Source: Lunularia cruciata | Taxonomy: Eukaryota > Streptophyta > Marchantiopsida > Lunulariales > Lunulariaceae | Reading direction: 5' to 3' | Assembly (NCBI GenBank): GCA_948567375.1 | Contig: OX419762.1 | Coordinates: 59,749,034 to 59,813,033 of the forward strand | DNA: 64,000 nt | In this document: piece after piece, positions 32,233-42,760 of the stretch | How the letters are laid out: every line of letters begins with the position of its first letter | Position numbering within the stretch: the stretch's first letter is position 1 | The notes under the pieces: generated by a model | The model's database searches: none | The model's input: the letters and a program-made list of their open reading frames with translations, nothing else | Told to the model about the DNA's origin: nothing | Made by a program: the position numbers and the translations under genes

Positions 32233-35200
32233 TGTGACAACCTGGCAAATATCACTTTTACGGTAATTGGGTATGTAAAGTTTGTTCCCACAGAGATACT
32301 AGTCAGAATTGGTCAAATACAAAGTCAAACAATAACATGTAGTTCTTCTTGGTTGCATCTTTAATCTCTTAGGTAGAAACCACACCCATAAGAGAGTAAT
32401 AAGCACTGATTTGCAGTCTTGTCACGAATTAACACTTCTTAATCACAACACCTTCAATTCTTTCCAAACAATCTTGATTGTGATGATTCAAGCTCTCCCA
32501 AAAATGGCACTTCACTATAAAATGACTTTGCCTCAAAATTGTGTTCTACCCCTCCATTGAAGGCACAACTTCCTTGATCAAAATTGCTTCACATCAACCT
32601 TGCCCTGCACTCACAAATGCAGAATACTACCAACACTACGATTCCTCTCAGATCTGTCAAGGCATTGCTTTGATTGCACTTCACTCAGGATCAAACACAC
32701 AGAATGAAGATCAAGGCTGCGGAATCCAACATCCAACAAGCACACTGACTTGCACTTCAAATTTCTCCACACACTCACAAACACAATCACAACATTGATA
32801 CTCGGAATCAAGCTCAAGCGACGAGCACTACTTCACAGCACTTTGCTTTATCTATTCTCAGAATTATGAGCACTGAACAACATAGTACTGCAAGTGCTCC
32901 CCTTAAATACTGAAGCAAATGGCAGTTCTAACAAAAATACCGTTCTACAACAACTCTTCTAACCTGCAGATCTGAAATGACAATGCACCTCTTCATATTT
33001 GCCTCTTCAAATCTCAATTTTGTTTCTAATCCGATCCAATGTCTACTTCATCATCGGCTTTCAAACCCGAACCCAAAGTAACCTCACTTACAACTACTCT
33101 ATCCTTAGGTCTCATAATTCCTACATCCTCTACCAATTCTAACACTTCTTTGCTTTGATCTACAATTCCTCTAGTAGGTACTCTATCTAACTCCTTATCT
33201 TTTGACCCACTCTTCTCTAAAGTGTCAAATGTCAAATCCGAAGACACTTGCACTCCTACTTCTGCAACTTTGGGTCTTCACACTTCTTCTACCTCACTAC
33301 AAAGTTTAGCTAACTCCGTCCTAATAATTTCTAGTCTGAGACACACATTGTCCCCCACCTCTAACATCTTCCTATCTACATGATCTCGCAGCCAGATTAG
33401 GAGATTATTTAACTTGGTGTCCTTTGCCTTCCTCTTACGCGTTTCCTGCACTAACAACTTTAACTCATGCAACCTCACTTCTTCAAGTTTACACTCCACT
33501 TTTGTACTCAGCATGGCCTTAATTTTGTTGACAACACCTTCTACTTCACTAGTTTCTTCCATCACCGTAAACTTCTCCTTCTTCCTCTCTTCTTCCAATT
33601 CACTATGATACATCTGAAGCTCATCTTCAAATTCAGCTTTCAATGCTTCCTTCTCCTTCCAATGTACAGAGAGTTGTATCTCTGCCTCTTGCATCAACCC
33701 TCTCAATTGATCCTCTTCTCTACTACGCTCCGTCAACTCTCGTTGCCAGGCCTGATCTTTCTCCGCTGCCCTCTTCTTAAGACTCTCCAACTCTTGCTCC
33801 ATCACCGCAACAATTGCCTTAGAGTGTATCAACTAACATGCACCGCTGTGAGTTCTCCCTTCAATCTCACAGTCCTTGTAGTCATCTCCTTCACTTCCTC
33901 ACGATTCTTGACTAGCTCTTCCCTTATCACCTCAAAGTGCTTACTCCAAAGAACCTCCTCAACCCAAAGGTCTTCGACCTCTATCTCTACTCTTGTCAGC
34001 TTACTTCGTAACAACAAAGTTTTGGCACTCCAGGCTTTTACCACCGCTAATTCATCGGGTACGTCAAGCTTGGCACTTATCATCTCCAACTTCTTTTGCT
34101 GCAACATTGCCAACAACGGGCATACTACTTTGGACAAATAGTCCACTCCTTTGCACCTTGCATCCTTGGCTTGGACTTTGGGTTCCGACTCTTCTATACT
34201 TGGTACCTTGCTCCGAAGTTGAGATCTTTGTACCTTCAAAGTTTCCTCCTCAGAACTCTCTCCCTCTCTCTGAGTAAGGTTACTGGGTCCCACTGCCAAT
34301 ACACTCAACACAGTATCATGTGTGACTGCTTGAGGTTGTGCTTTGGCTTCTTCTCCTTTCTTCTTACTACACCGTCCCAGCATGGAAACCTTGGGACTCA
34401 GCTTTCCGACCTCTTCCATTGGCTGTATCACTTGCTGAACTTCTGCCTCGCCTTCACTGCCGCTACTTGATTCTTTGCTTTGTAGCGTAAACTCCTCTTC
34501 TTTGCCTGACACTCCTTCCTTCAATCCGGTTTCTCCTTCTGATTCTTCTTCTTCCTCCTGCATGACTTCCTTCGACTTCACTATCACCGCCATCGGGTTA
34601 AGCCTTGGAACTTTCTGGGGTTGTATTGTTGCAATAGGACTCTTAGGCTTGGTCCTCTTTTTTGCCTTTGGAAGGTCAATTCCTATGATCTTTTCTCTCT
34701 CACTCTCTTTGTAGTACCTATCCCCTTCTTGCACTCTCTCCATATAGTATCGCTCATCTACATCGGCTTCCTTGCACAAATCTGGATGAAAGTGCAACCT
34801 CATTCGACTTCACTCTTCTGAAGTCAGTAAGTTCAACCCAAAATAAAAGTGCACTACGAATGGCACAAAATAGTGTGGTGGCATATCCATTCTCCATCCT
34901 GAAATCATCTACTCCACTCTCTGATATAGGCACTTTGCCCGATCTACTGCCTCTCCCACAAACATTTGGTGAAAGAACACCGCCTGTTGCATAGTAACAT
35001 AGGTGGTTCGCTCTGGCTTGAACATGGCTATCATCGCGCTTACAATTCCTCTCCGCTTAGGGTCTCTATAGCTATCCACCTTATACCCATTCTTTGTGCG
35101 GGGTTGATTGAACAACTTCCTAACTTTGGCAGTTTCTTCTGAAGCATCACACTTTTGATAGAAGGTGGTACCTCCTACCTCTCTGGCTTCCCTTGCCAAC

Positions 35201-36036
35201 ACTACTCTCCAATCTGCCTCCGTCCATCAAGCGGGATTCCTTCTCTTCCCCTCATGCTTCGGCCCATCATTGCAATTGCTAGCTGCAACTTCTACCATGA
35301 AACCTAGAAAATTGAAATTCTAGTTCCAGGCCAGGAACGTGATACAAAGTCTTGTCAAGACTTCAATCCGCACTATTACTTCTAATCAACAAATTGCAAG
35401 CCCTCTGACCGCACTCTGCTTGCTCACTTTTGGTGCCATTGTGTGCTTCCTCACTTTTCTGTTGTGGAAGATTGTCCCCAAAATCCTAACCCACTCCTCT
35501 TCCTACGGATTTGCAATTTGCATTACTTTGGGTTGACTCTGAATAGGCACCGGGTAGCGACTGGACATGGCTCCTTCTTCTTGTGCACCTTGTAATTTTA
35601 TAGTCCCGTGCCAATCAGTCCCTCTTCAGTCACTACTCCTCTCAAATTTCTGATTCGGTGAAGTTGTTGCCTGTCACTATCAAGAAGTTCTTGATCCCGA
35701 GGTCATTACTTTCTTCCCCCATACTTTCTTGATTATACCGACTCCAAAAAAGTTTTTATAGGTTCTTCAGATCCGCTTGTGCCACCCAATACGAAGTCTC
35801 TATCCTTTTATCTTCGTCTTCGGCTTCTTCTTCACGTCTTGACCTAAAGTCGACTTCGGGTTTCATGCTGACAGGGCAAGTCCGAGTACTTTGCCATATG
35901 ACCCGAAGCCACGTTACCTCGGGTTTCATCCCAAAGACTCTTTTCTTTGCCTTCTTTGGTCATACATGCGCAATCCAACTTCTCTATACACTTCTTCTTC
36001 TCCATTTTGAAAAAAACAAAAAATGTGGGTACCACA
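32233..36036 (-). repeat. Solo LTR-A, minus strand, 3.8 kb, inserted in another LTR-A
   Basis: On the minus strand it runs from TGTGGTACCCACA (36036) to GTTGTCACA (32233). Flanks are GCCCA (32228-32232) and ACCCA (36037-36041), a target duplication with one transition. It lies inside the 3' LTR of A2 in opposite orientation. It is the longest LTR copy (3804 bp) and has the best preserved LTR frame. Confidence 0.9.
33026..35420 (-). pseudogene. LTR-A-borne frame, best preserved copy (about 750 codons with few breaks)
   Basis: I do not recognise this protein. Minus strand, in order: FLAWN and FNFLGFMVEV (near 35310); RRGIVSAMIAMFKPERTTYV, AVFFHQMFVGEAVDRAKC and MPPHYFVPFVVHFYFGLNLL (35200-34840); a Lys/Pro then Glu/Ser-rich middle (34700-34250); a coiled coil (34170-33290, LHELKLLVQETRKR); a tail ending GLKADDEVDIGSD at 33026. 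From 35202 the frame is interrupted only by TAG near 34915, TGA near 34812, the stop at 33829 and TGA at 33278. No membrane segment, signal peptide or protease, RT or integrase motif is visible. A DNA- or RNA-binding or structural role is possible but unproven. Confidence 0.7.
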
Positions 36037-37110
36037 ACCCAAAGACCAAGAGACTGTAAGAGACTTTGATGCGGTAGAATACTTGTCAAAGATTGTTTGT
36101 CTATTGTTATTGCAATTGAAGAAGAAGAGAGAAGAGTTGAAGGGAAGTCATTCAAAGTTGAAGGATGAATTGAGAGTAGTAAAATATATGAGTGAAGAAA
36201 GTTTGGAGTTAAGAAGGAAGTTAATCCGGGGAGAAAAGGAAGTCTAAGAACTTTGGGCTGAGGCAGAAGTTAGGAGAGAGGAATTTGAGAGCCTGATAGA
36301 AGACTTTATAAAGAGAGGCAAAGCAAGACAAATATCAAAGGGAGCAGATGGCAAAGAATGAGACATTAAGGATGGAAGTGCATGACGCTTGAGTAGAAGT
36401 TATTCATTTGAAGACTATGGCAGCATTGATGAGACAAGAGTTGGATAGCTTGAAAATGAGTGTGGCAGAGAAAGATTGAGCCTATCAAAGAAAATTGACT
36501 GCACAAAGTCAAGAGGAGGAAAGATTACAAGGTTTAATCAGAGGAATGGAAGCACAACTCAGAAAGAATACAAAGGAGAAGGAAGCATTGAAATTGGAGT
36601 TGGAAGACAAGGTGAAGATGTATAGGGAGGAGTTGCATGTGGAAAGAGAAAAATTGAAGACACTTAGGCCAAAGACAATTGTTAAAGTAGTCATGAGATT
36701 GAAGGTGATGCTCAGTTTGGTATCTAAAGTTTAATTGAATAAGTTATTGATTAGTTTACAAGAGAGAGTAGATAGGAAGATGTTAGAAGCAGGAGAGAAT
36801 GTTTGTCTCAAATTAGATTTAGTAAGCAAGGAGTCAGATGAACTTTGGAGTAAGACAAAGAAGAATATACAATCCAAAGTAATAGAGGTAGAAGTGGAGG
36901 TGTCTTCAGGTGAGTTACCTGAGACTTTAGGGAAGAGTGGGTCATAGGAGAAAGAGGTAGATAGCTTACCCATGTCTGCACTTGTAATTTAGAGAGCAAA
37001 GGTAGTTGAAATAGTAGAAAATTTAGTAGTAATTAGACCCAAAGAAGGGGAAATTCATGCATTAGAATTGGGTTTGGAAGCCAAAGTTGAGGTTGACAAC
37101 CAATCAGAGT
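36037..37110 (+). pseudogene. LTR-A-borne frame in A2 3' LTR, second half
   Basis: VEYLSKIVCLLLLQLKKKREEL (36080), coiled coil (36420-36720) and a diverged tail (to 37110) ending LEAKVEVDNQSE, a relative of the DDEVDIGSD tail of other copies. The LHELKLLVQETR segment is deleted near 36730. Frame broken by several stops. Confidence 0.6.
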
Positions 37111-37900
37111 AGGAATAGTTTTGAGATGTGAAGAGGCAGATATGAAAAGGTGCATTGCCATTTTGGATCTATAGGTTGGTAAAGTTGTTATAGAATGATA
37201 TATTAGTTAGCTAATTGTCAAAGTACTCTATGTATTTAAAGGAGGCATTTGCAGTGTGTTGTTGTTCAATATTCATCTTTCTAAAGATAGATAAAGCAAA
37301 GTGTTGTATCTCAATGCTTTTTGTTTAAGCTTAATTCCAAGTAACAAGTTTGTGTTTATGTTTGTGAATTTTGGGAGAATTTCAAAGTGCAAGTTAGTAA
37401 GCTTGTTGGATGTTGGATTCCAAAGTGCTGATCTTCATTCTATGTGTTTGATGTTAACTAAAGTGTAATCAAAGCAATGCCTTGATAGATCTGACAAGAA
37501 TTGTAGTGTTGGTAGTATTCATCATTTATGGGTGCAATGGGAGTTTGATGTGAAGCAATTTTGATTGAGGAAGTTGTGCCTTTAGTGGAAGGGTGGAAAT
37601 AATTTTGAGGTGAAGTTGTTTTACAATGAAGTAGTCATCTTTGGGAGAATCTAAATTATCACAATCAAGATTGGTTGGAAAGATTTGATAGAGTTGTGAT
37701 TATGGAGTGTTAATCTGTGATGAGATTGCAAATTAGTGCTTGTTACTCTCTTTTGGGTGTGGTTTTTACCTAAGGGATTAAAGACGCAACCAAGAAGAAC
37801 TATTTTTTTATTGTTTACTTTGTATTTGACTATTTTTGACTTGTATCTCTGTGGGAACAAACTTTACTTAATGATTAATGCAAAAGTGATACTTGTGACA

Positions 37901-38480
37901 GGTTGATCCAAGGAAGTGATGAACACTTTGCCAAGACATGGCAGGAGAAGATGGCGGTGAGTATCCTAAGGCCAAGGAAGTGAGGTAGACCCAAGGAGGT
38001 GGTATCACCAGTTCAGCCATGAAAGCATTGGAAACTAAACCCGAGGAAAGAAATGGTTGTGGTGGATCTATCATTAGGTGCAAAATCTGAAGAAGAAGCC
38101 AAGTCTTATTACAAAGACAAAGAAGAAAAACAAGAAGAGCTCATGTTGTAGAGTAAGGAATTTAGCAATGAGATTGAGGGAGAACCCAAGTTCGGTAGTC
38201 AATTGAAGAAGGGTTTGAGGAAGATGATCAAGAGTTCTATGTGCAGATTGAACACATGGAAGAAGATAGTCAAAGAGAAGTCTATAGCTTGCAATGGCGA
38301 GGATGAGTAGACCTAAGGAAGAAGAAGAAAGCTAGGAGGGAATCAATTTGAAGATACAAAGATCAAGACTTCAGGGGAAAGCACCAATAGAAGAATTGCC
38401 TATTGAAGCCAAAGACAAAGAAGAGGACATAGAAGACTACAATTGGCTACTAGAACTTGTTACATGTGTAAAATGGCAAA
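37901..38480 (+). pseudogene. LTR-A frame fragment after A2
   Basis: GGTATCACCAGTTCAGCC (near 38000) followed by Lys-rich and Glu/Lys-rich sequence matches the middle of the LTR frame at 31715-31955. It continues to about 38470. Its relation to A2 is unclear; it may be part of another nested family A copy. Confidence 0.5.
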
Positions 38481-38630
38481 TTACAGGTGATCCCATAGCT
38501 CTAAGGCTCTTTTCCTTCTTTTGTCAAATAATTTATTTTTTTGTGGTGTCACAAATTTTGGGCCCTTGTGCAAAAAAAATTTGAATTTGATATCCTTTTA
38601 TCAAAGTCTCAAGGAAGATATAGTACAAGT

Positions 38631-39935
38631 CACCCATGCTCAAGTCTACCACCTTTTCGTGTAGATTACAATATCTTATCCCATCAATTATAGATGCAAT
38701 CAAATGCCATTACTATTGGCCCAAGATGAGCAATGATGTGATGGAGTATGTTCAAAGCTGCCTACTTTGTCAACAAAATAAAACCTCTAATAAAGCTCTT
38801 GCTCAACTCTTTCAACTCCTCCCTACTCCTACATAGCATTGAGAATAGATCAACATAGATCTGGTTTGTGAATTGCCCAAGACCACCTCAGGTTTTATCT
38901 CCAATTCTAGTCTTTGTAGACCAACTTAGCAAAATGATTCATGTGTGTCCTATGACCAAGGACATGACTGCTCCACAATTAGCTCAATTGTACTTACCTA
39001 TAGTCCTTTCTCAACATGGCCTATCTTGAGTGTTCATCATTGATCAAGGCTTTCAATTCACTAGTTTGTTTTGAAGAACACTCTTTGGCATCTTCACAAC
39101 CAAATTTGGCATGTCTATGGTATACTATCCACAAATTGATAGACAAAAAAAGTAGCCTAATTGCACTATTGAGGAAATTCTCCAAGGTTTCACCTTAGAG
39201 GAGCAAGAAAGGTGAGACACCTTACTTCCATTGGTGGAATTTTCCTATAAAAATTTAGTGAATACATCTACACATTTCATACTATTCTTCCTCATGTAAG
39301 GAGAGCACCCTTTCACACCTTCAAGCTTGGTAAAGATCCACCCAATGGCCATAAAAGTTGAGGTTGTGTTGTCAATACTTTTTTTTTTTGAATCCAATAG
39401 GTTGTGGAGAATGCCATGCACAAGTTGCAAATCACCCAAAATTGACAAAAATAGTATTCAAATGCATATCATAGCCACATGGAGTTCAGCATTGGAGATC
39501 AAGTTGGCTATCCACAATCGACCTCATATTAGTTGGCCCTTGTAAACTTAGAACTTGTTTTATTGGTCCTTTTCTCATCCTATATCAAATTGATGCAATG
39601 GTCTATGACCTTGAGCTATTGCCACACATCAAGATCCATCCAATGTTCCACATAGATATGCATCCAAACCGCTCCACTTTCCTTCCATATAAGAAGTTAG
39701 ACCTTGTCCAACACTCATGATGGCATAGAGGAATATGAAGTCCAACAAATTCTCCACAAATGCATCCATGGTACCCCCCATCCGTGTGTGGAATATTTCA
39801 TACATTGTAAAGGGTACACATTGTATGATGCAACATGGGAGCCAACATCTAACTTGATCCATGCATTCGTGTTAGTGCAATGTTTTGAGCAACAATTTTG
39901 CAACAAGGACGTTACATCTTGAAAGTAGTGAGGTT
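38631..39935 (+). pseudogene. Chromovirus-type gypsy integrase and chromodomain (remnant)
   Basis: Integrase zinc region YYWPKMSNDVMEYVQSCLLCQQNK (near 38710, quoted in part), then NIDLVCELPKTTSG (first Asp), VFIIDQGFQFTS (second Asp) and YYPQIDRQKK (Glu replaced by Lys), all in broken frames. The tail ends with a chromodomain at about 39720-39900: EEYEVQQILHKC, VEYFIHCKGYTLYDATWEP and NLIHA. Chromodomain after integrase defines chromoviruses. RT and gag are absent. Confidence 0.75.
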
Positions 39936-40532
39936 TGCAATACCATTAGCTAGACATATTATCTAGACATAGAAATTGCATTGGTAATATCTGAAAGAAT
40001 ATTATATATGATGGTCTAAGTAGATCAGATAGAGATTTCACCAAAAAAAGTACTTCCACTAAAAGAGGGTAGAGGTAGAAAACACTTTGAAAACTTTTGA
40101 GTCATTTCAAAGGCCTAAATAGATGAATTGGACCTCAAAAAATTTCCAAAAAATTTCCAAAAATTTACCCTCTAAGGGAAAAGGCATTGCATTCTCCTCC
40201 CATGTTTGTCTTATTAAGAGCTTTCCAGTGGTACCTCATCTATGCTATTGTGAGCTTCCTATAGGAAGATTCCCCAAAGTCAAACTTGTTTTACCAACCA
40301 GATAGGACAAGGATCAACATGACACTCATCCATGCAACTAATCTAAAGGTGGAGCTCAATGACATACCACCAATCAATATATCCAAGGATGGAGCTCCAT
40401 TTGAGGGGATCCTCTTTGCTATATAATGAAGACAAGGTGCTCCTTTGGGGGCATCAAAGTATTGAGGGCTAAAGAATTTTTGTCCTTTTCTTGTGGAGGT
40501 TCTCTTTTCCTCAAAACATTATGCTCATTACA
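39936..40532 (+). repeat. LTR-D copy 1
   Basis: Starts TGCAATACCATTAGCTAGAC and ends CTCATTACA. It matches 40825-41558 and, in reverse, 51505-52068. TATATAATGAAGACAAGGTGCTCC near 40420 is a likely TATA box region shared by the three. Flanks AGGTT and TATCC do not match. Confidence 0.75.
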
Positions 40533-40589
40533 TATCCAATCCGATAATTTCTCATTAGATAGTTTTTAAACAAGAGACTTTACATTTTT

Positions 40590-40824
40590 CTCTCAAGTTC
40601 ACCATTGTATCTAGAAGGCTTTCTGATTCCGCTTATGGTGACGTATGGATTCATGCAAGTATATTGGTAGACTTTTCTTCCTCCTTGCAAGAAGAGCAAT
40701 AAGCTAGGTGAGTAAGAAGAAAAAGTCAGTTGCATTATCCAATCTTGAAGTTGAGTACATGGCTTTAACCAAAGCTAACACTAAAGCAATTTGGATAAGA
40801 CATCTACTTTCAAACATTGGTTAT
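40590..40824 (+). pseudogene. Copia RNase H fragment, left of a solo LTR-D
   Basis: SKKKKSVALSNLEVEYMALTKA (quoted in part as SVALSNLEVEYMAL, near 40720) and IWIRHLLSNIGY are the conserved end of Ty1/copia RNase H. It is cut at 40824 by LTR-D and resumes at 41559. No RT remains. Confidence 0.75.
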
Positions 40825-41558
40825 TGTAAGACCAAGAGCTAACCATATGATCTAGATGTGAAATTTAGTTTGGTAACATCTAGAATGATGTTATACATGA
40901 TGGTCAAAATAGATCAGATAGAAGTATCACCAAAAGAGTACTTCTACTAATAGAGCCGAAACCAAAATAGACTTGAGAACCTTAGAACCAATAGCTAGAC
41001 ATATGATTTAAAGGTGAAAATTGGTTTGGTAACATCTGGAAGGATGTTACAAATGAGGGACTAAACAGATCAGAAAGAGGTATCACCAAAAGGGGACTTC
41101 TACTAATAGAATAGGAACCAAAATATGTCTGAAATCTTTTGAAGGCAATTTTGGAGGCCTAAACGGATGAATTAGGCCTCAAAAATGTGCAAATTCCGTC
41201 CTCCAACGGAATAATGACTGACCTTCCCTCCCCCTTGGTTTGTCTCGTCGAGAGCTTTCCAATGGTACCTTACGTGATTCTGAGACTCCTACAAGAAGAT
41301 TCCTAAAAGATTCCCTCTGGTCAAAGCTTGTTTGACCAACTAGATAGGACCTAGACCAACATGTCACCCATCCAAGTAAGTAATCCAAGGGTGGAGCTTG
41401 CTGATATGTCACCTATCTGTGTGCCTAATCCTATGGTGGAGCTTCCTTGGAGGAGATCCTCTTTGTCTATATAATAAAGAGAAGATGCTCCTTTGGGGCA
41501 CCAAATGTTCAGTGTGTAATCTGTGTTTTCTCTCTTCTCTTGTCCTTGGAGTATTACA
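40825..41558 (+). repeat. Solo LTR-D, target duplication GTTAT
   Basis: Starts TGTAAGACC and ends AGTATTACA. GTTAT flanks it at 40820-40824 and 41559-41563, a perfect 5 bp duplication. At 734 bp it is ~140 bp longer than copy 1 because its first ~160 bp are duplicated in tandem (40825-40985, 40986-41125). TCTATATAATAAAGAGAAG near 41466 is a likely TATA box. Confidence 0.92.
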
Positions 41559-41813
41559 GTTATCCTCAAAAGACCACAAGGATCTTTTGGGATAATAAGA
41601 GGAAGCATGAATCATGATAGGACCAAGCATATTGATATTTAATATCATTTTTTATCAAAGATTAATTGCTCAATGGAGAAATCAACATCATATATTTACC
41701 TGCTAAAGATATATATGCTAATGTTTTAACAAAGAGTTTACCTAAAGGATGTCATAGGAAGCATATAGCTATGTTAGGAATAGGATGGTACAACATTTCT
41801 AATTAAGTGGGAG
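41559..41813 (+). pseudogene. Copia RNase H end and polypurine tract
   Basis: Continues the fragment at 40590-40824: TTRIFWDNKRKH, RTKHIDI and YLPAKDIYANVLTKSLPKG are the C-terminal copia motifs. The polypurine tract AAGTGGGAG (41805-41813) abuts the LTR start. Confidence 0.8.
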
Positions 41814-42055
41814 TGTTAGATAGTAATAATTAGTTATTTTGTGGTTAAAATGAGATCATCAAATTTACAATTAAGAGTGGTCCTAGTCAATGATGTTTGT
41901 TCAATATTGAACAATGTTTTGTTAGTAATGATGTTGGCTTTGTGTGAGATCTACCTTTACAATCTTTGGTATTCCTTCACGTAAGCTAATTGATTCATTC
42001 TGTGAAAAAATCATTAAACACAAGACCTCTTTCTCTCCATATCTAATTTCTCACA
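41814..42055 (+). repeat. Copia 3' LTR (short)
   Basis: TGTTAGATAGTAATAATTAG follows the polypurine tract directly, a common copia LTR start. The end at TTTCTCACA (42055) is a guess, from the CA end and because family E sequence follows. No second copy is in the window. Confidence 0.55.
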
Positions 42056-42760
42056 CTATGAACACATGAGTCTTAAAACATTAAAACAACAAAAGGAAGC
42101 AAAATTTGGTCATTGTAAACCTCCTTGAAAGCAATACAAATTCATGAGTACCAAAGTAATATAGCAAATGTCAATACTCCCTAAATTGAGTTTTTATTTG
42201 AAGCTCATGAGTGCCAAGGCAAACTTAGTCACTTCTAAAGGTGCTACTCAAAAGCCAATAACCATATTGAGAGAAGAATTGAGAAACAAAAGCTACTAAA
42301 AATGAAATAAGACTTGCAATGTTTGGTAATGCTTAAGCACATATCAAGCAACTTGATGTGAAGAGTAGGAAACCAATTGAAAAAATCAGAGTGCATAGAA
42401 TAACCAAGGCTGGAAAAGTAAGAGGAGCCAAAGAAAATATAACATAGTGAGCAAAAGAAGAAATAAGAAAGGGAGTGAGGCATACTTTGGTGAAAATCTA
42501 AAAGAAAGCCAAGATTAGTAAGAAGGCAAGCATAACTTAGAAAGTAAAACATAACTATGCAATTTTAGAGGAAAAGTAAAGAGAAATTAGATGAAGTCAA
42601 TGGAGCCAATAGAAAGCACATATCATAAGCAAAGAGAGGAAAAACCAAATGAAAACCAAAGGAAGAAAGGAGAAGTGAAAGAGGGAGTTTGAAGAAGAGA
42701 GGAGAGCTTGAGATGCTCTTGGAAGTAGGTGACTAGAGTGTATAAATCTATGTCATATAA
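42056..42760 (+). repeat. Family E repeat copy, decayed
   Basis: Matches the CpG-rich copy at 54660-55200: AAATGTCAATACTCC near 42167 and GAGTGCCAAGGCAAACT near 42210, then GAGGCATACTTTGGTG near 42477 against GAGACGTACCTTGG at 54988. Every CpG of the 54 kb copy I compared is TG or CA here. Non-coding as far as I can tell. Confidence 0.65.

Larger units (their letters stand above)
14748..37900 (+). mobile_element. Ty3/gypsy element A2 (family A), heavily interrupted
   Basis: The order is 5' LTR remnant (14748-15281), primer site (15289-15307), gag start (15308-15763), [C1 insertion 15764-26393], gag (26394-27930), [solo C LTR 27931-28623], gag end and pol remnants (28624-30984), then 3' LTR (30985-32232 and 36037-37900, split by a solo LTR-A). 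The gag sequence continues across both family C insertions when compared with A1. RT has a large internal deletion, and a second deletion joins integrase directly to the LTR. Confidence 0.8.
30985..37900 (+). repeat. A2 3' LTR (LTR-A), split by a solo LTR-A
   Basis: The left end is missing (joined to integrase at 30984). 30985-32232 carries the N-terminal and acidic parts of the LTR frame, 36037-37110 the coiled coil and tail, and 37110-37900 the non-coding right end with TATTTAAAGGAGG at 37238. The interrupting solo LTR lies at 32233-36036. The right end reads ACTTGTGACA and seems to have lost a few bases. Confidence 0.8.

Noticed and set aside
33414-34821. Long plus-strand open frames (up to 224 codons) in the solo LTR-A
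   Set aside because: They lie antisense to the coiled-coil frame and reflect its Glu/Lys-rich codons read backwards; they are Ser/Leu-rich and not conserved as frames in other copies.
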